Assembly: GCA_963732365.1 (NCBI GenBank)
Contig: CAVSZC010000005.1
Coordinates: forward strand, 1,550,001-1,614,000
From: SR-FBR-E99 sp963732365
GTDB taxonomy: Bacteria; Bacteroidota; Bacteroidia; Bacteroidales; VadinHA17
Reading direction: 5' to 3'
Length of the DNA: 64,000 bases
Shown: piece by piece, positions 7,315-16,306 of the stretch
Layout: each line of letters begins with the position of its first letter
How positions within the stretch are numbered: position 1 is the first letter of the stretch
Position numbers and translations under genes: made by a program
Notes under the pieces: generated by a model
Databases searched by the model: none
Told to the model about the DNA's origin: nothing
The model's input: the letters and a program-made list of their open reading frames with translations, nothing else

Positions 7315-10300
7315 TTATTTTTCGGTTTCGGGCGACACCTCCTGCGGAGTGAACTCCATGATTGAGAGGCGCTTGTAGGTGTTGTACCTCCATTTTGCAT
7401 TCTCTTCAGCCTGCTTGAAGAGGTACTCAGCCTCGCCGGGGAAGTCCTTCAGCAAGGAAGTATAACGTACCTCTGACATAAGGAAGTCCTGGAATTTGCT
7501 CCAGTCGGGTTCCTTGGAATCAAGCTGGAAGGGGTTCTTGCCCTGAGCCTCGAGGCGCGGGTCGAACCTGTAGAGATGCCAGTAACCTGAAGTAACTGCC
7601 TCCTCTGCCTGTGCCTGTGTCTTTCCCATGCCGTCGCGAAGGCCGTGGTTGATACAGGGTGAGTAAGCAATGATGAGTGACGGTCCGGGATACTCCTCAG
7701 CCTCACGGATAGCCTTGAAATACTGGCTCTGGCTTGATCCCATGGAGACCTGTGCCACATAAACATAACCGTAAGTCATGGCCATCTGTCCCAGATCCTT
7801 CTTGCGTATCTTCTTGCCTGATGCTGCAAACTTGGCAACAGCACCGGCAGGGGTGGACTTGGAGGCCTGACCGCCGGTGTTGGAGTAGACCTCAGTGTCG
7901 AGGACAAGGATATTCACATCATCGCCTGAGGCAATGACATGATCAAGCCCTCCGTAACCGATGTCATAAGCCCATCCGTCGCCGCCGAAGATCCAGTACG
8001 ATTTCTTTACCAGGTATTGCTTCAGTTCGAGGATATCATTGCAGACCTGTGCTTTATCCTTTTCACATGCGGCAATAACCTTGTCTGAGACCGCCCTGCT
8101 TGTTTTTGCATTGTTTTTTTCAGCAAGCCACTCATTAAATGCTGTCACTGTCTCCGGTTTCAGACCGTTACTGAGGTTCTCCTTCATGAGTCTCTCAATG
8201 CGCTCTCTTAACCTTGTTGCGCCCAGTGCCAGTCCGTAGCCATACTCGGCATTGTCTTCAAAGAGTGAGTTTGCCCATGCGGGTCCGTGGCCGTTATGGT
8301 TTATCGTATAAGGCGTTGACGGTGCCGACCCCCCGTAGATGGAGGAGCATCCGGTAGCGTTCGATACAACCATGCGGTCGCCGAAGAGCTGTGTGACTGC
8401 CTTGATATAAGGTGTCTCGCCGCAACCTGCGCATGCGCCCGAGAACTCAAAGAGAGGCTGTGCAAACTGCGAGTTCTTCACGTTGGTATACTTGTCAACG
8501 ACAGTATCCTTGTAACCGACTTTCTCATGCATGTAGGTCCATATCTCAGCCTGTTCGAGCTGTGTGCCCAGAGGTTTCATGATGAGAGCCTTTTCTTTGG
8601 CGGGGCATACATCAGCACAGTTGCCGCAGCCGGTGCAGTCATATACGCTGACCTGGACACGGAACTTGTGGCTCTTGGTGTTGCCGATGCCCTGTTTGGC
8701 TGTTGTGCCCTCGGGTGCGGATGCCAGCTCCGCATCAGTAAGGAGGAAAGGCCTTATGACGGCATGAGGACAGACATAAGAGCACTGGTTGCACTGTATG
8801 CACTTGTCCATCTGCCATTCCGGAACGTTTACTGCAATACCGCGTTTCTCGTAGGCAGTTGTTCCTGCAGGGAATGTGCCGTCTTCGCGTCCCACAAACG
8901 CACTCACCGGCAGATCATCGCCGCGCAGTCCGTTGATAGGTTCAACCACGTCACGTATGAAGGCAGGCTTGGTCTCGTCAACAGGAGCAGGTTGTACCAC
9001 GATTGATGCCCATGCGGCAGGTATTTCGACTTTAATGACCTCACCTCCGCGGTCGATGGCATCGTTGTTCATCTTGACAACATCTTCTCCCTTCCTGCCG
9101 TATGACTTGATGACAAAATGTTTCATTTCATCCACGGCCTGCTTGTACGGAATGACCTCAGTCACCTTGAAGAATGTGCTCTGCATGATGGTGTTGGTGC
9201 GTGTCCCCAGACCAAGTTCCTCTGCTATCTTTGTAGCATTGATCATGTAGAAATTGATATTGTTCCCGGCCAGGTACTTCTTCATGCTGTCAGGGAGTCT
9301 CTTCTTTGTCTCTTCGACATCCCATATTGAGTTCAGGAGGAAGGTGCCTCCTTTCTTCAGTCCTTTAAGCATGTCATACTTGTCAAGATATGACGGTACG
9401 TGGCATGCCACGAAGTCAGGGGTGTTGACAAGATATGGTGAGCGTATCGGCTTGTCACCGAAACGGAGGTGCGATGTGGTTATACCTCCTGATTTTTTAG
9501 AGTCATAGGCAAAATAGGCCTGGCAATACTTGTCAGTTGTCTCACCGATGATCTTGATCGAATTTTTGTTTGCTCCCACAGTGCCATCAGAGCCGAGCCC
9601 GTAGAACTTGGCAGAATAGGTTCCCTTGTCGCTGACGTTTACTTCGGGCAGAAGAGGGAGTGATTTGAATGTTACGTCGTCAACGATTCCGACGGTAAAC
9701 TGGTTCTTAGGCTCCTTCCTGTCCATGTTCTCAAATACAGAGATCATCTGTGCCGGAGTGGTATCCTTCGAGCTCAGGCCGTAGCGGCCGCCGAGTATCA
9801 TCGGGCGGGCTTCCCTGTCATAGAATACCTCCTTGACGTCAAGATAGAGAGGTTCGCCATTGGCTCCCGGCTCTTTGGTGCGGTCAAGCACTGTGATGCG
9901 TTTGACGCTGGCAGGCATTACGTTAAACAGGTACTTTGCAGAGAAGGGTCTGTAGAGATGAACTGAGATAAGACCCAGTTTTGCCCCTTTTGTTGCTGCG
10001 AGATAGTCGATGGTCTCCTTGATGGTCTCTGTCACCGATCCCATGGCCATGATGATATGCTCAGCGTCGGGTGCACCGTAGTAGGTGAAAGGCTTGTATG
10101 TCCTTCCGGTGAGTGCTGATATCTTCTCCATATAGTCGTTAACCGCATCATCAAGATGTGTATAGAACGGGTTGGCAGCCTCCTTTGCCTGGAAGAAGAT
10201 ATCGGGATTCTGTGCAGTGCCTCTTGTAACCGGGTGCTCAGGGTTGAGTGCCTGGCCACGGAAGCGTTTCAGGGCATCCCTGTCAAGGAGCTTCTTCATG

Positions 10301-10872
10301 TCTTCCATACTTATCACCTCTATCTTCTGTACCTCGGAGGAGGAGCGGAATCCGTCAAAGAAATGGAGGAAGGGGACTCTCGACTTGATTGCGGTGAGGT
10401 GAGCGACGCCGGAGAGATCCATTATCTCCTGTACGCTGCCGCTGGCAATCATTGCAAATCCCGTCTGGCGGGTTGCATAAATGTCACTGTGATCACCGAA
10501 TATAGAGAGTGCATGTGCAGCAACAGTCCTGGCGCTGACATGAAAGACACCCGGGAGAAGCTCTCCTGATATCTTGTACATATTGGGGATCATGAGAAGC
10601 AGACCCTGTGATGCAGTGAACGTGGTTGTAAGAGCACCTGACTGCAGCGATCCGTGAACCGCACCGGCAGCACCGGCCTCACTCTGCATCTCAACAACTT
10701 TAACCTCTTCGCCGAACATGTTCTTCAGTCCGTGCGCTGCCCACTCGTCGACATTCTCTGCCATAGTGGATGAGGGCGTAATAGGATATATACAGGCTAC
10801 CTCACTGAACATATAAGCTATGTGAGAAGCTGCCTGGTTACCGTCACAAGTAATGAATTTCTTTGTTGCCAT
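7315..10872 (-). CDS. nifJ: Pyruvate:ferredoxin (flavodoxin) oxidoreductase, single-chain
   Basis: An enzyme of about 1185 residues that oxidises pyruvate with CoA to acetyl-CoA and CO2, passing electrons to ferredoxin; it is the central fermentative enzyme of anaerobes. The domain order is the usual fusion: N-terminal TPP pyrimidine-binding domain, domain II, gamma domain, two [4Fe-4S] ferredoxin motifs (CIQCNQCSYVCP near 689 and CTGCGNCADVCP near 741), then the TPP-binding beta domain with CAGCGE near 811 and GGDGWAYDIGYGGLDHV. The ATG at 10872 gives the usual MATKKFITCDGNQA start; upstream codons are not needed. Confidence 0.97.
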   Translation of the reverse strand: MATKKFITCDGNQAASHIAYMFSEVACIYPITPSSTMAENVDEWAAHGLKNMFGEEVKVVEMQSEAGAAGAVHGSLQSGALTTTFTASQGLLLMIPNMYKISGELLPGVFHVSARTVAAHALSIFGDHSDIYATRQTGFAMIASGSVQEIMDLSGVAHLTAIKSRVPFLHFFDGFRSSSEVQKIEVISMEDMKKLLDRDALKRFRGQALNPEHPVTRGTAQNPDIFFQAKEAANPFYTHLDDAVNDYMEKISALTGRTYKPFTYYGAPDAEHIIMAMGSVTETIKETIDYLAATKGAKLGLISVHLYRPFSAKYLFNVMPASVKRITVLDRTKEPGANGEPLYLDVKEVFYDREARPMILGGRYGLSSKDTTPAQMISVFENMDRKEPKNQFTVGIVDDVTFKSLPLLPEVNVSDKGTYSAKFYGLGSDGTVGANKNSIKIIGETTDKYCQAYFAYDSKKSGGITTSHLRFGDKPIRSPYLVNTPDFVACHVPSYLDKYDMLKGLKKGGTFLLNSIWDVEETKKRLPDSMKKYLAGNNINFYMINATKIAEELGLGTRTNTIMQSTFFKVTEVIPYKQAVDEMKHFVIKSYGRKGEDVVKMNNDAIDRGGEVIKVEIPAAWASIVVQPAPVDETKPAFIRDVVEPINGLRGDDLPVSAFVGREDGTFPAGTTAYEKRGIAVNVPEWQMDKCIQCNQCSYVCPHAVIRPFLLTDAELASAPEGTTAKQGIGNTKSHKFRVQVSVYDCTGCGNCADVCPAKEKALIMKPLGTQLEQAEIWTYMHEKVGYKDTVVDKYTNVKNSQFAQPLFEFSGACAGCGETPYIKAVTQLFGDRMVVSNATGCSSIYGGSAPSTPYTINHNGHGPAWANSLFEDNAEYGYGLALGATRLRERIERLMKENLSNGLKPETVTAFNEWLAEKNNAKTSRAVSDKVIAACEKDKAQVCNDILELKQYLVKKSYWIFGGDGWAYDIGYGGLDHVIASGDDVNILVLDTEVYSNTGGQASKSTPAGAVAKFAASGKKIRKKDLGQMAMTYGYVYVAQVSMGSSQSQYFKAIREAEEYPGPSLIIAYSPCINHGLRDGMGKTQAQAEEAVTSGYWHLYRFDPRLEAQGKNPFQLDSKEPDWSKFQDFLMSEVRYTSLLKDFPGEAEYLFKQAEENAKWRYNTYKRLSIMEFTPQEVSPETEK

Positions 10873-10922
10873 TTTGAACTTTAAAAGATTAATGATCAAG
10901 TTTGCTGTAAAAAAATAAACTG

Positions 10923-10930
10923 CAAATTTA
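10923..10930 (-). promoter_or_regulatory. -7 element of nifJ
   Basis: Minus-strand TAAATTTG is an exact TAnnTTTG match, placing the transcript start near 10918 and leaving a leader of about 45 bases before the ATG. The -33 region is AT-rich without a clear TTG. Confidence 0.55.
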
Positions 10931-10948
10931 ACTATATTTTCTGAAATT

Positions 10949-12931
10949 TTACTCGCTGTTCATTGAAACAAGAAACTCCTCATTCGAGCGTGTCTGCGTA
11001 ATACGGTCACGAAGGAATTCCATTGCCTCAACCGAGTTCATGTCAGTAAGGTAGTTACGCAGGATCCATATCTTATTGAGTGTGGTCTTCTCGAGAAGAA
11101 GGTCCTCGCGCCTCGTGCTTGAGGCGGGTATGTCTATCGACGGGAAGATCCTCCTGTTGGAAAGTTTACGGTCGAGCTGCAGTTCCATGTTGCCGGTACC
11201 CTTGAACTCCTCGAAGATGACATCGTCCATCTTCGACCCTGTGTCAGTGAGAGCCGTTGCGATGATTGTGAGCGAGCCTCCGTTCTCAATGTTGCGCGCC
11301 GCACCGAAGAACCTCTTTGGCTTGTGCAGAGCGTTCGAGTCGACGCCGCCTGACAGCACCTTGCCCGAAGCAGGGGCTATGGTGTTGAAGGCTCTTGCAA
11401 GACGGGTGATGGAGTCGAGGAGTATGACAACGTCATGACCGCACTCTACCAGCCTCTTGGCTTTCTCCTGGACAATTGTTGCAATGCGCACATGCCTCTC
11501 GGCCGGCTCGTCAAAGGTTGAGGCGATGACCTCAGCGTTGACATTGCGTGCCATCTCGGTTACCTCCTCCGGACGTTCATCGATGAGAAGGATCATCAGA
11601 TATACTTCAGGGTGGTATTTCGCTATGGCATTGGCTATATCCTGCAACAGTATGGTCTTACCTGTTTTTGGCTGTGCGACTATCAGGCCGCGCTGTCCTT
11701 TTCCTATCGGGCAGAACATATCGACGATACGCACTGAGAGGTTACCCTCTCCCGGTTTGCATAACGTGAATTTCTCATTCGGGAAAAGAGGGGTGAGGTA
11801 GTCAAAAGGCACCCTGTCACGTATGTAATCAGGTGTACGGCCATTGATTTCCTCGACCTTTATAAGGGGGAAATATTTCTCGCCTTCACGCGGCGGACGG
11901 ATAGTTCCCCTGATAGTGTCGCCTGTCTTAAGCCCGAAGAGCTTTATCTGTGACTGTGAGACATAGATGTCATCAGGTGAGCTGAGATAGTTGTAATCAG
12001 GTGAACGGAGGAAGCCATAGCCGTCGGGCATGATCTCAAGGACGCCGGTGTTGGCTACTATACCTTCGAAGTCATATGCTCTCTCTTTTCTCTCTTCTCT
12101 TACCGGCTCATGCAGCTCCTGCTGCCCGTTAAGATTCTCCTGTGAAGAAGGGGGAAGAATTACAGATGTGTCAGCTGCAGCCGTCTCCATTATTACAGGT
12201 GTTTCTGTCATTGCCTCATTAAGCCTGAGCATGTCCTGGTCATTATCCATTACAGACTCACTGGCAAATAATTGCCTGTCAGGCTGCTGGGGTGGCTGAG
12301 GCTGTTGCTGCTGCTGGGGGCGCTGGCGTTCGTTCTCCGGCCGGCGCTCATTATCAGGTCTGCGCTCATTATCAGGTCTGCGCTGCTCAGGCAGGTCGTC
12401 CCTGAATCGCGGGCGCCTGTCCCTGTTCTGCTGCCATTGTTGTTGCCGTGACGACCTCTGCTGCTGTCCCTGCTGCTGCTGTCCCTGCTGAGGTTGCCCC
12501 TGCTGAGGTTGTCCCTGCTGTGGTTGTCCCTGAGGTTGCTGCTGAGGTTGCTGCTGCGGTGGCTGCTGGGATTTCTGCTGACCCTGCTGCTGAGGTTGCT
12601 GCGGTGGTTTCTGCTGACCCTGCTGGGGTGGCTTATGCTGCTGCTGCTTATGCTGCTGCGGCGGTTGTTTTGGTTGCTGCGGCGCTGTTTTCTGCTGTTC
12701 GGTCCGCTCAGGTTTTGGACGTGGCTCCCTGCGCTGCTGCGGCCTGGCGGCCGGCGGACCGTCAGGTCGGCTTGTTTTGCGTGCCTCAGCAGCATCAATT
12801 GCCTGCTGGTCAAGGATTTTATAAATAAGATCCTGTTTTTTGAGGAGCTCTGCCCTCTTAATTTTGAGCTGCTTGGCTATTTCCCGCAATTCGGGAACAA
12901 GCATTTCGCTCAGTTCAAGAATATCATGCAT
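10949..12931 (-). CDS. rho: Transcription termination factor Rho with long disordered insert
   Basis: A 660-residue hexameric RNA helicase that ends transcription on unstructured RNA. Residues 1-48 are the Rho-N helical domain. Residues 50-285 are low-complexity: a Q/P/G-rich stretch (77-218) with GQPQQ repeats, and three copies of an RPDNER-like hexapeptide at 185-202. The RNA-binding cold-shock domain lies at about 290-360. The ATPase core has Walker A at 415-426 (GLIVAQPKTGKT) and Walker B at 501-510 (VVILLDSITR). It is about 240 residues longer than E. coli Rho, all of it in the insert. Such inserts are known in Bacteroidota Rho. Confidence 0.97.
   Translation of the reverse strand: MHDILELSEMLVPELREIAKQLKIKRAELLKKQDLIYKILDQQAIDAAEARKTSRPDGPPAARPQQRREPRPKPERTEQQKTAPQQPKQPPQQHKQQQHKPPQQGQQKPPQQPQQQGQQKSQQPPQQQPQQQPQGQPQQGQPQQGQPQQGQQQQGQQQRSSRQQQWQQNRDRRPRFRDDLPEQRRPDNERRPDNERRPENERQRPQQQQQPQPPQQPDRQLFASESVMDNDQDMLRLNEAMTETPVIMETAAADTSVILPPSSQENLNGQQELHEPVREERKERAYDFEGIVANTGVLEIMPDGYGFLRSPDYNYLSSPDDIYVSQSQIKLFGLKTGDTIRGTIRPPREGEKYFPLIKVEEINGRTPDYIRDRVPFDYLTPLFPNEKFTLCKPGEGNLSVRIVDMFCPIGKGQRGLIVAQPKTGKTILLQDIANAIAKYHPEVYLMILLIDERPEEVTEMARNVNAEVIASTFDEPAERHVRIATIVQEKAKRLVECGHDVVILLDSITRLARAFNTIAPASGKVLSGGVDSNALHKPKRFFGAARNIENGGSLTIIATALTDTGSKMDDVIFEEFKGTGNMELQLDRKLSNRRIFPSIDIPASSTRREDLLLEKTTLNKIWILRNYLTDMNSVEAMEFLRDRITQTRSNEEFLVSMNSE
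12475..12560 (-). repeat. 15-bp in-frame tandem repeat within rho
   Basis: The Gln-rich insert of Rho is encoded here by consecutive 15-base units reading G-Q-P-Q-Q on the minus strand (plus-strand form CCCTGCTGAGGTTGC with few changes). The period is a multiple of three, so unit gain or loss would change the length of the disordered region without a frameshift. Confidence 0.75.
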
Positions 12932-13231
12932 ATGTTAAGATTGTGTAGAAAAATAAATAAGATTTTTTCTGATGAAGCGGAGAGTGAAAAAGTATCTCCT
13001 CTGATCGAATATCCGGATCGAACCGTTATTACGGTGCAATTTTAATCAAAAAATCAAAGAAATGCAAGTAACATTAATAAAATTAGCCTGTCAGGCTATT
13101 AAAAAGAGTTAAAATAAGCTTTTCATTCAAAATCAAAAAATGACCTCATCTATTGTATTTCTAAATTTTTTTCAGTAGAATTGTAGGCTTTTGCCGTAAC
13201 AGTTGCAAAGGGTTTGCTTAACTATCTGGTA
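12932..13231. other. Intergenic region between divergent rho and rpoD
   Basis: About 300 AT-rich bases without a gene. It holds a candidate rho promoter (13037-13067), a small dyad ACCGT-TATT-ACGGT (13022-13035) at the predicted rho transcript start, and a second dyad AGCCT-GTC-AGGCT (13085-13097). No exact TAnnTTTG was found for rpoD; the nearest look-alike is the TAGGCTTTTG string in the 40 bases before its start. Confidence 0.6.
13037..13067 (-). promoter_or_regulatory. Candidate rho promoter
   Basis: On the minus strand TTG (13065-13067) and TAAAATTG (13037-13044, one mismatch to TAnnTTTG) are 20 bases apart. The leader would be about 100 bases, long for this window. Confidence 0.45.
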
Positions 13232-14095
13232 ATGCGTCAGTTAAAAATTACCAAGCAGGTAACCAACCGTGATACTCCTTCTCTCGACAAGTATCTTCAG
13301 GAGATCGGAAAGGTTGACCTTATATCACCGGAGGAGGAGGTTTCCCTTGCACGACGCATCAGGGCCAATGATAATGATGCCCTGGCAAGGCTGGTGAAAG
13401 CCAATCTCAGATTCGTCGTTTCAGTTGCCAAGCAGTACCAGAACCAGGGGATGACTCTTCCTGACCTTATCAATGAGGGTAACCTCGGGTTGATAAAGGC
13501 GGCACAAAGGTTTGATGAGACGAGGGGCTTCAAATTCATTTCATATGCCGTATGGTGGATCAGGCAGGCCATTCTTCAGTCGCTTGCTGAGCAGGCCAGG
13601 ATAGTGAGGCTTCCGGTGAATAAGATCGGGTCGATAAACAGGATCAACAGAGCCTATTCAAAGCTTGAGCAGGAGTATGAGCGTGAGCCCTCGGCCCAGG
13701 AGATTGCTGATCTGCTTGAGATCGCCCCTGACGATGTAAAGGAGGCTATCCGGACCAACGGCCGTACGCTTAGCATGGATGCACCCATCAGTTCGGAGGA
13801 AGACAACAACATGTACGATGTTCTGCCGAATGATGACACCCCCAGCCCTGACCGCAACCTTATCAATGAGTCACTCTCATATGAGATAGAGAAAGCGCTC
13901 AACACACTCTCTCTGCGAGAAGCCAGGGTGCTGAAGCTCTATTTCGGCATCGGGATGAAGCACCCATTTACGCTCGAGGAGATAGGCGAGGAGCTGAGCC
14001 TGACGCGTGAGAGGGTAAGACAGATAAAGGAAAAGGCAATCAAACGGATACAGTTTACCACACGCTGCCGCATATTAAAATCATACCTTGGTTGA
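13232..14095 (+). CDS. rpoD: RNA polymerase primary sigma factor RpoD (group 1, Bacteroidota type)
   Basis: A 287-residue primary sigma factor that directs RNA polymerase to housekeeping promoters, here of the TTG/TAnnTTTG type seen through this window. Region 1.2 is near PSLDKYLQEIGKVDLISPEEE; regions 2.1-2.4 include DLINEGNLGLIKAAQRFDE, then FKFISYAVWWIRQAI; regions 3 and 4 follow, ending with the helix-turn-helix LTRERVRQIKEKAIKRI. The long acidic region 1.1 of proteobacterial sigma-70 is missing, as is normal in this phylum. The ATG at 13232 gives the conserved MRQLKITKQVTNR start; the TTG at 13214 is unlikely. Confidence 0.96.
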   Translation: MRQLKITKQVTNRDTPSLDKYLQEIGKVDLISPEEEVSLARRIRANDNDALARLVKANLRFVVSVAKQYQNQGMTLPDLINEGNLGLIKAAQRFDETRGFKFISYAVWWIRQAILQSLAEQARIVRLPVNKIGSINRINRAYSKLEQEYEREPSAQEIADLLEIAPDDVKEAIRTNGRTLSMDAPISSEEDNNMYDVLPNDDTPSPDRNLINESLSYEIEKALNTLSLREARVLKLYFGIGMKHPFTLEEIGEELSLTRERVRQIKEKAIKRIQFTTRCRILKSYLG

Positions 14096-14117
14096 TAATA
14101 TTTAAATCAGTTTCATC

Positions 14118-14771
14118 ATGAGCCACCTGGTTGCACCCTCACTTCTGGCAGCTGATTTCTCAAACCTTGCAGGCGAGGTTGAAATGGTTAATGACAGCGT
14201 TGCTGACTGGTTGCATCTTGACATAATGGACGGGCTGTTTGTCCCGAACATCTCATTCGGTTTTCCTGTCATTGAGGCTGTGCGTGATCTCACCGTCAAG
14301 CCTCTTGACGTCCATCTGATGATTGTAGACCCTGACAGGTACCTTGAGCGTTTCAGGGATGCCGGGGCAACGACACTGACTGTACATTATGAGGCATGCC
14401 ACAACCTCCACCGCACGGTGACCGAGATCCGCCGGCTGGGGATGAAGGCAGGAGTGACCCTTAACCCTCATACGCCGGTCATCCTGCTCAAAGACATTCT
14501 TCCATATATTGATATGGTGCTTCTCATGACCGTTAATCCGGGTTACGGAGGACAGACTTTTATTCCGGGAAGCATAAACAAGATAGGGGAGCTAAGGAGC
14601 ATGATAGACGAAGAGGGTTACGATGTCCTTATTGAAGTCGACGGCGGTATCGATCTTCAGAACGCCCCGGTGCTGGTACATGCCGGAGTGGATGTGCTTG
14701 TAGCCGGAAACACTGTTTTTTCAGCATCCAACCCTGCAGAGGTGATAAGGATGCTTAAGGAGCCTGTCTGA
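14118..14771 (+). CDS. rpe: Ribulose-phosphate 3-epimerase
   Basis: A 217-residue TIM-barrel metalloenzyme that interconverts ribulose 5-phosphate and xylulose 5-phosphate in the pentose phosphate pathway. Motifs: VAPSLLAADFSNL at the N-terminus, HLDIMDG with the metal-binding His and catalytic Asp, DVHLMI, MTVNPGYGGQ, and EVDGGI with the second catalytic Asp followed by a phosphate-binding VAGNTVF. It is 22 bases downstream of rpoD on the same strand and converges on miaA, leaving 8 bases between the stops. Confidence 0.97.
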   Translation: MSHLVAPSLLAADFSNLAGEVEMVNDSVADWLHLDIMDGLFVPNISFGFPVIEAVRDLTVKPLDVHLMIVDPDRYLERFRDAGATTLTVHYEACHNLHRTVTEIRRLGMKAGVTLNPHTPVILLKDILPYIDMVLLMTVNPGYGGQTFIPGSINKIGELRSMIDEEGYDVLIEVDGGIDLQNAPVLVHAGVDVLVAGNTVFSASNPAEVIRMLKEPV

Positions 14772-14779
14772 TCCAGCCG

Positions 14780-15685
14780 TCAGCCGGTCATCTGGCTGTC
14801 TATCCAATCAATTACTTCCTGACCTCTGGCGGCATCAAACCATCTTATTTCACTGTCTCTGTTCCACCAGGTGATCTGCTTGCGTGCATAGCGCCTGCTG
14901 TTTCTTTTTATCAGCTCTATCGCCCTGTCGCGTGTCATCTCCCCGTCGAAGAAGCTGAACATCTCACGGTATCCGACGGTATTGAGTGCATTCAGTCGTC
15001 TGTGCTGCATGAGCGAGGCCGCCTCCTGCTCGAGACCTGCTTCTATCATGCCGTCGACACGGCTGTCTATCCGGGCATAGAGATCGTCACGGTTGCGTGT
15101 TAACCCTGCCTTGATGATCCTGAAGTCCCGTTCCCTGACTCTTGACGTGAGGAACGATGAGTATGGTTTGCCCGTGCTTTCGGTAATCTCAAGGGCACGC
15201 AGAATCCTCCTTGGATTATGAAGGTCAACCCTTGAATAGTGTTCCGGATCAAGAAGCCTGAGAGCCAGCCGTAATCCTTCTATCCCCTCGTTCCTGTACA
15301 GTTCCATATACTTTTCCCGCACTTCAGGGTCAGTGTCAGGGATTTCATCCATACCCCTGCAGACAGCGTCCATGTATAGCATCGACCCTCCGGTCAGGAC
15401 GGCAACATTTTTACTGAGGAAGAGTGACGGAAGGAGGGCAAGCACATCACGCTCATAGAGACTTATGCTGTAATAGTCCCTGACGGAAAGGAATCTGATA
15501 AAGTGGTGTCTGACGCGGGCGAGCTGCGCATCATCAGGGGCGGCGGTGCCTATACGCATCTCCCTGTAGAACTGCCTCGAGTCACATGATATTATATCAC
15601 ACCCGAGATGAAGTGCAAGGCTTATGGCAATATCGGTCTTTCCCACACCAGTCGGTCCGGGAAGTACGATAAGAGTGTTTTTCAT
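14780..15685 (-). CDS. miaA: tRNA dimethylallyltransferase MiaA
   Basis: A 301-residue enzyme that adds a dimethylallyl group to A37 of UNN-decoding tRNAs. The P-loop GPTGVGKTDIAI (9-20), the DSRQFYREM motif after it, the VGGSM-like VLTGGSMLYMDAVCRGMDEIP segment and the C-terminal KRNSRRYARKQITWW signature are all present. Length is normal. It follows the pRiA4b ORF-3 family gene by 24 bases, so the two are probably cotranscribed. Confidence 0.96.
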   Translation of the reverse strand: MKNTLIVLPGPTGVGKTDIAISLALHLGCDIISCDSRQFYREMRIGTAAPDDAQLARVRHHFIRFLSVRDYYSISLYERDVLALLPSLFLSKNVAVLTGGSMLYMDAVCRGMDEIPDTDPEVREKYMELYRNEGIEGLRLALRLLDPEHYSRVDLHNPRRILRALEITESTGKPYSSFLTSRVRERDFRIIKAGLTRNRDDLYARIDSRVDGMIEAGLEQEAASLMQHRRLNALNTVGYREMFSFFDGEMTRDRAIELIKRNSRRYARKQITWWNRDSEIRWFDAARGQEVIDWIDSQMTG

Positions 15686-15709
15686 GGGAATTGTTACCGG
15701 AGGAGGTTA

Positions 15710-16258
15710 TTATTCCTCTTCCTCTACATTTTCGATGCTGTCAAATTCACCCAGTGTTTCGTCGTCTTCAGAGTCAAAAAAGATCTCATCGTCTACTACC
15801 TCTTCCTCTTCATCGTCGGTAACAATCAGGTTGTTGTACTTTTTGCGCGATACGCCCCCGAAGGTGACCTGTTTCGGGGGGAGCCCCTTTGAGTTTGTGC
15901 AGAGAGGGTATTCCCTTTCATCAATCTCCTTGCTCTCGCCCACATATTCTATAAACAGCGCCCTGTCATTGAAGAAGTCGAATACATACAGCAGTTTCTG
16001 GTTTTTGCGGAAGATGACATCTTCAAGGGTGGCATTTTCCATCGTTGAAGAACCTGCCCCCATATCAAAAAGTGTGAACTCCTCCTCTTTTTCCCAGCTG
16101 TCGGTAGCCATGTAAAAAGAGGCTATCTGAGACCTGTCAAACTCGAGCTCCTCCTGAATGGCATTGTGAAAGTCAAGCAGACTATGACTTTCGAGAAACT
16201 CAAACTCCCTCACAAAAGCTTCATCCTCATCAGATAATACCACAAACCTGTATACCAT
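15710..16258 (-). CDS. Plasmid pRiA4b ORF-3 family protein
   Basis: A 182-residue soluble protein whose first 145 residues fit the pRiA4b ORF-3 (IS1096 passenger TnpR-like) family: it begins MVYRFVVLSD, followed by a FHNAIQEELEFD segment, ASFYMATDSWEKEEEFTLFDMG, and LLYVFDFFNDRALFIEYV. The C-terminal 30 residues are almost all Asp and Glu. Homologues in Bacteroidota are chromosomal and commonly next to miaA-like housekeeping genes; despite the name nothing here suggests a mobile element. Function is unknown. ATG 16258 was preferred over the TTG three codons upstream because it gives the family N-terminus. Confidence 0.75.
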   Translation of the reverse strand: MVYRFVVLSDEDEAFVREFEFLESHSLLDFHNAIQEELEFDRSQIASFYMATDSWEKEEEFTLFDMGAGSSTMENATLEDVIFRKNQKLLYVFDFFNDRALFIEYVGESKEIDEREYPLCTNSKGLPPKQVTFGGVSRKKYNNLIVTDDEEEEVVDDEIFFDSEDDETLGEFDSIENVEEEE

Positions 16259-16306
16259 GCTTCTCAATGTTTCGAACGGTGCAATTTAATATTTTTTAAA
16301 ATACGT

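Noticed and set aside
12250..12828. Open frames antisense and out of frame to rho
   Set aside because: They follow from the low-complexity CAG-rich DNA of the Gln-rich insert; the sense frame has full Rho domains on both sides.
13180..13231. rpoD promoter at the TAGGCTTTTG string
   Set aside because: Spacing inside the motif is two bases too long for TAnnTTTG; left unannotated.
15710..16258. Mobile element passenger gene, suggested by the family name
   Set aside because: No transposase, terminal repeats or plasmid genes are nearby; the gene is next to miaA in an ordinary operon.
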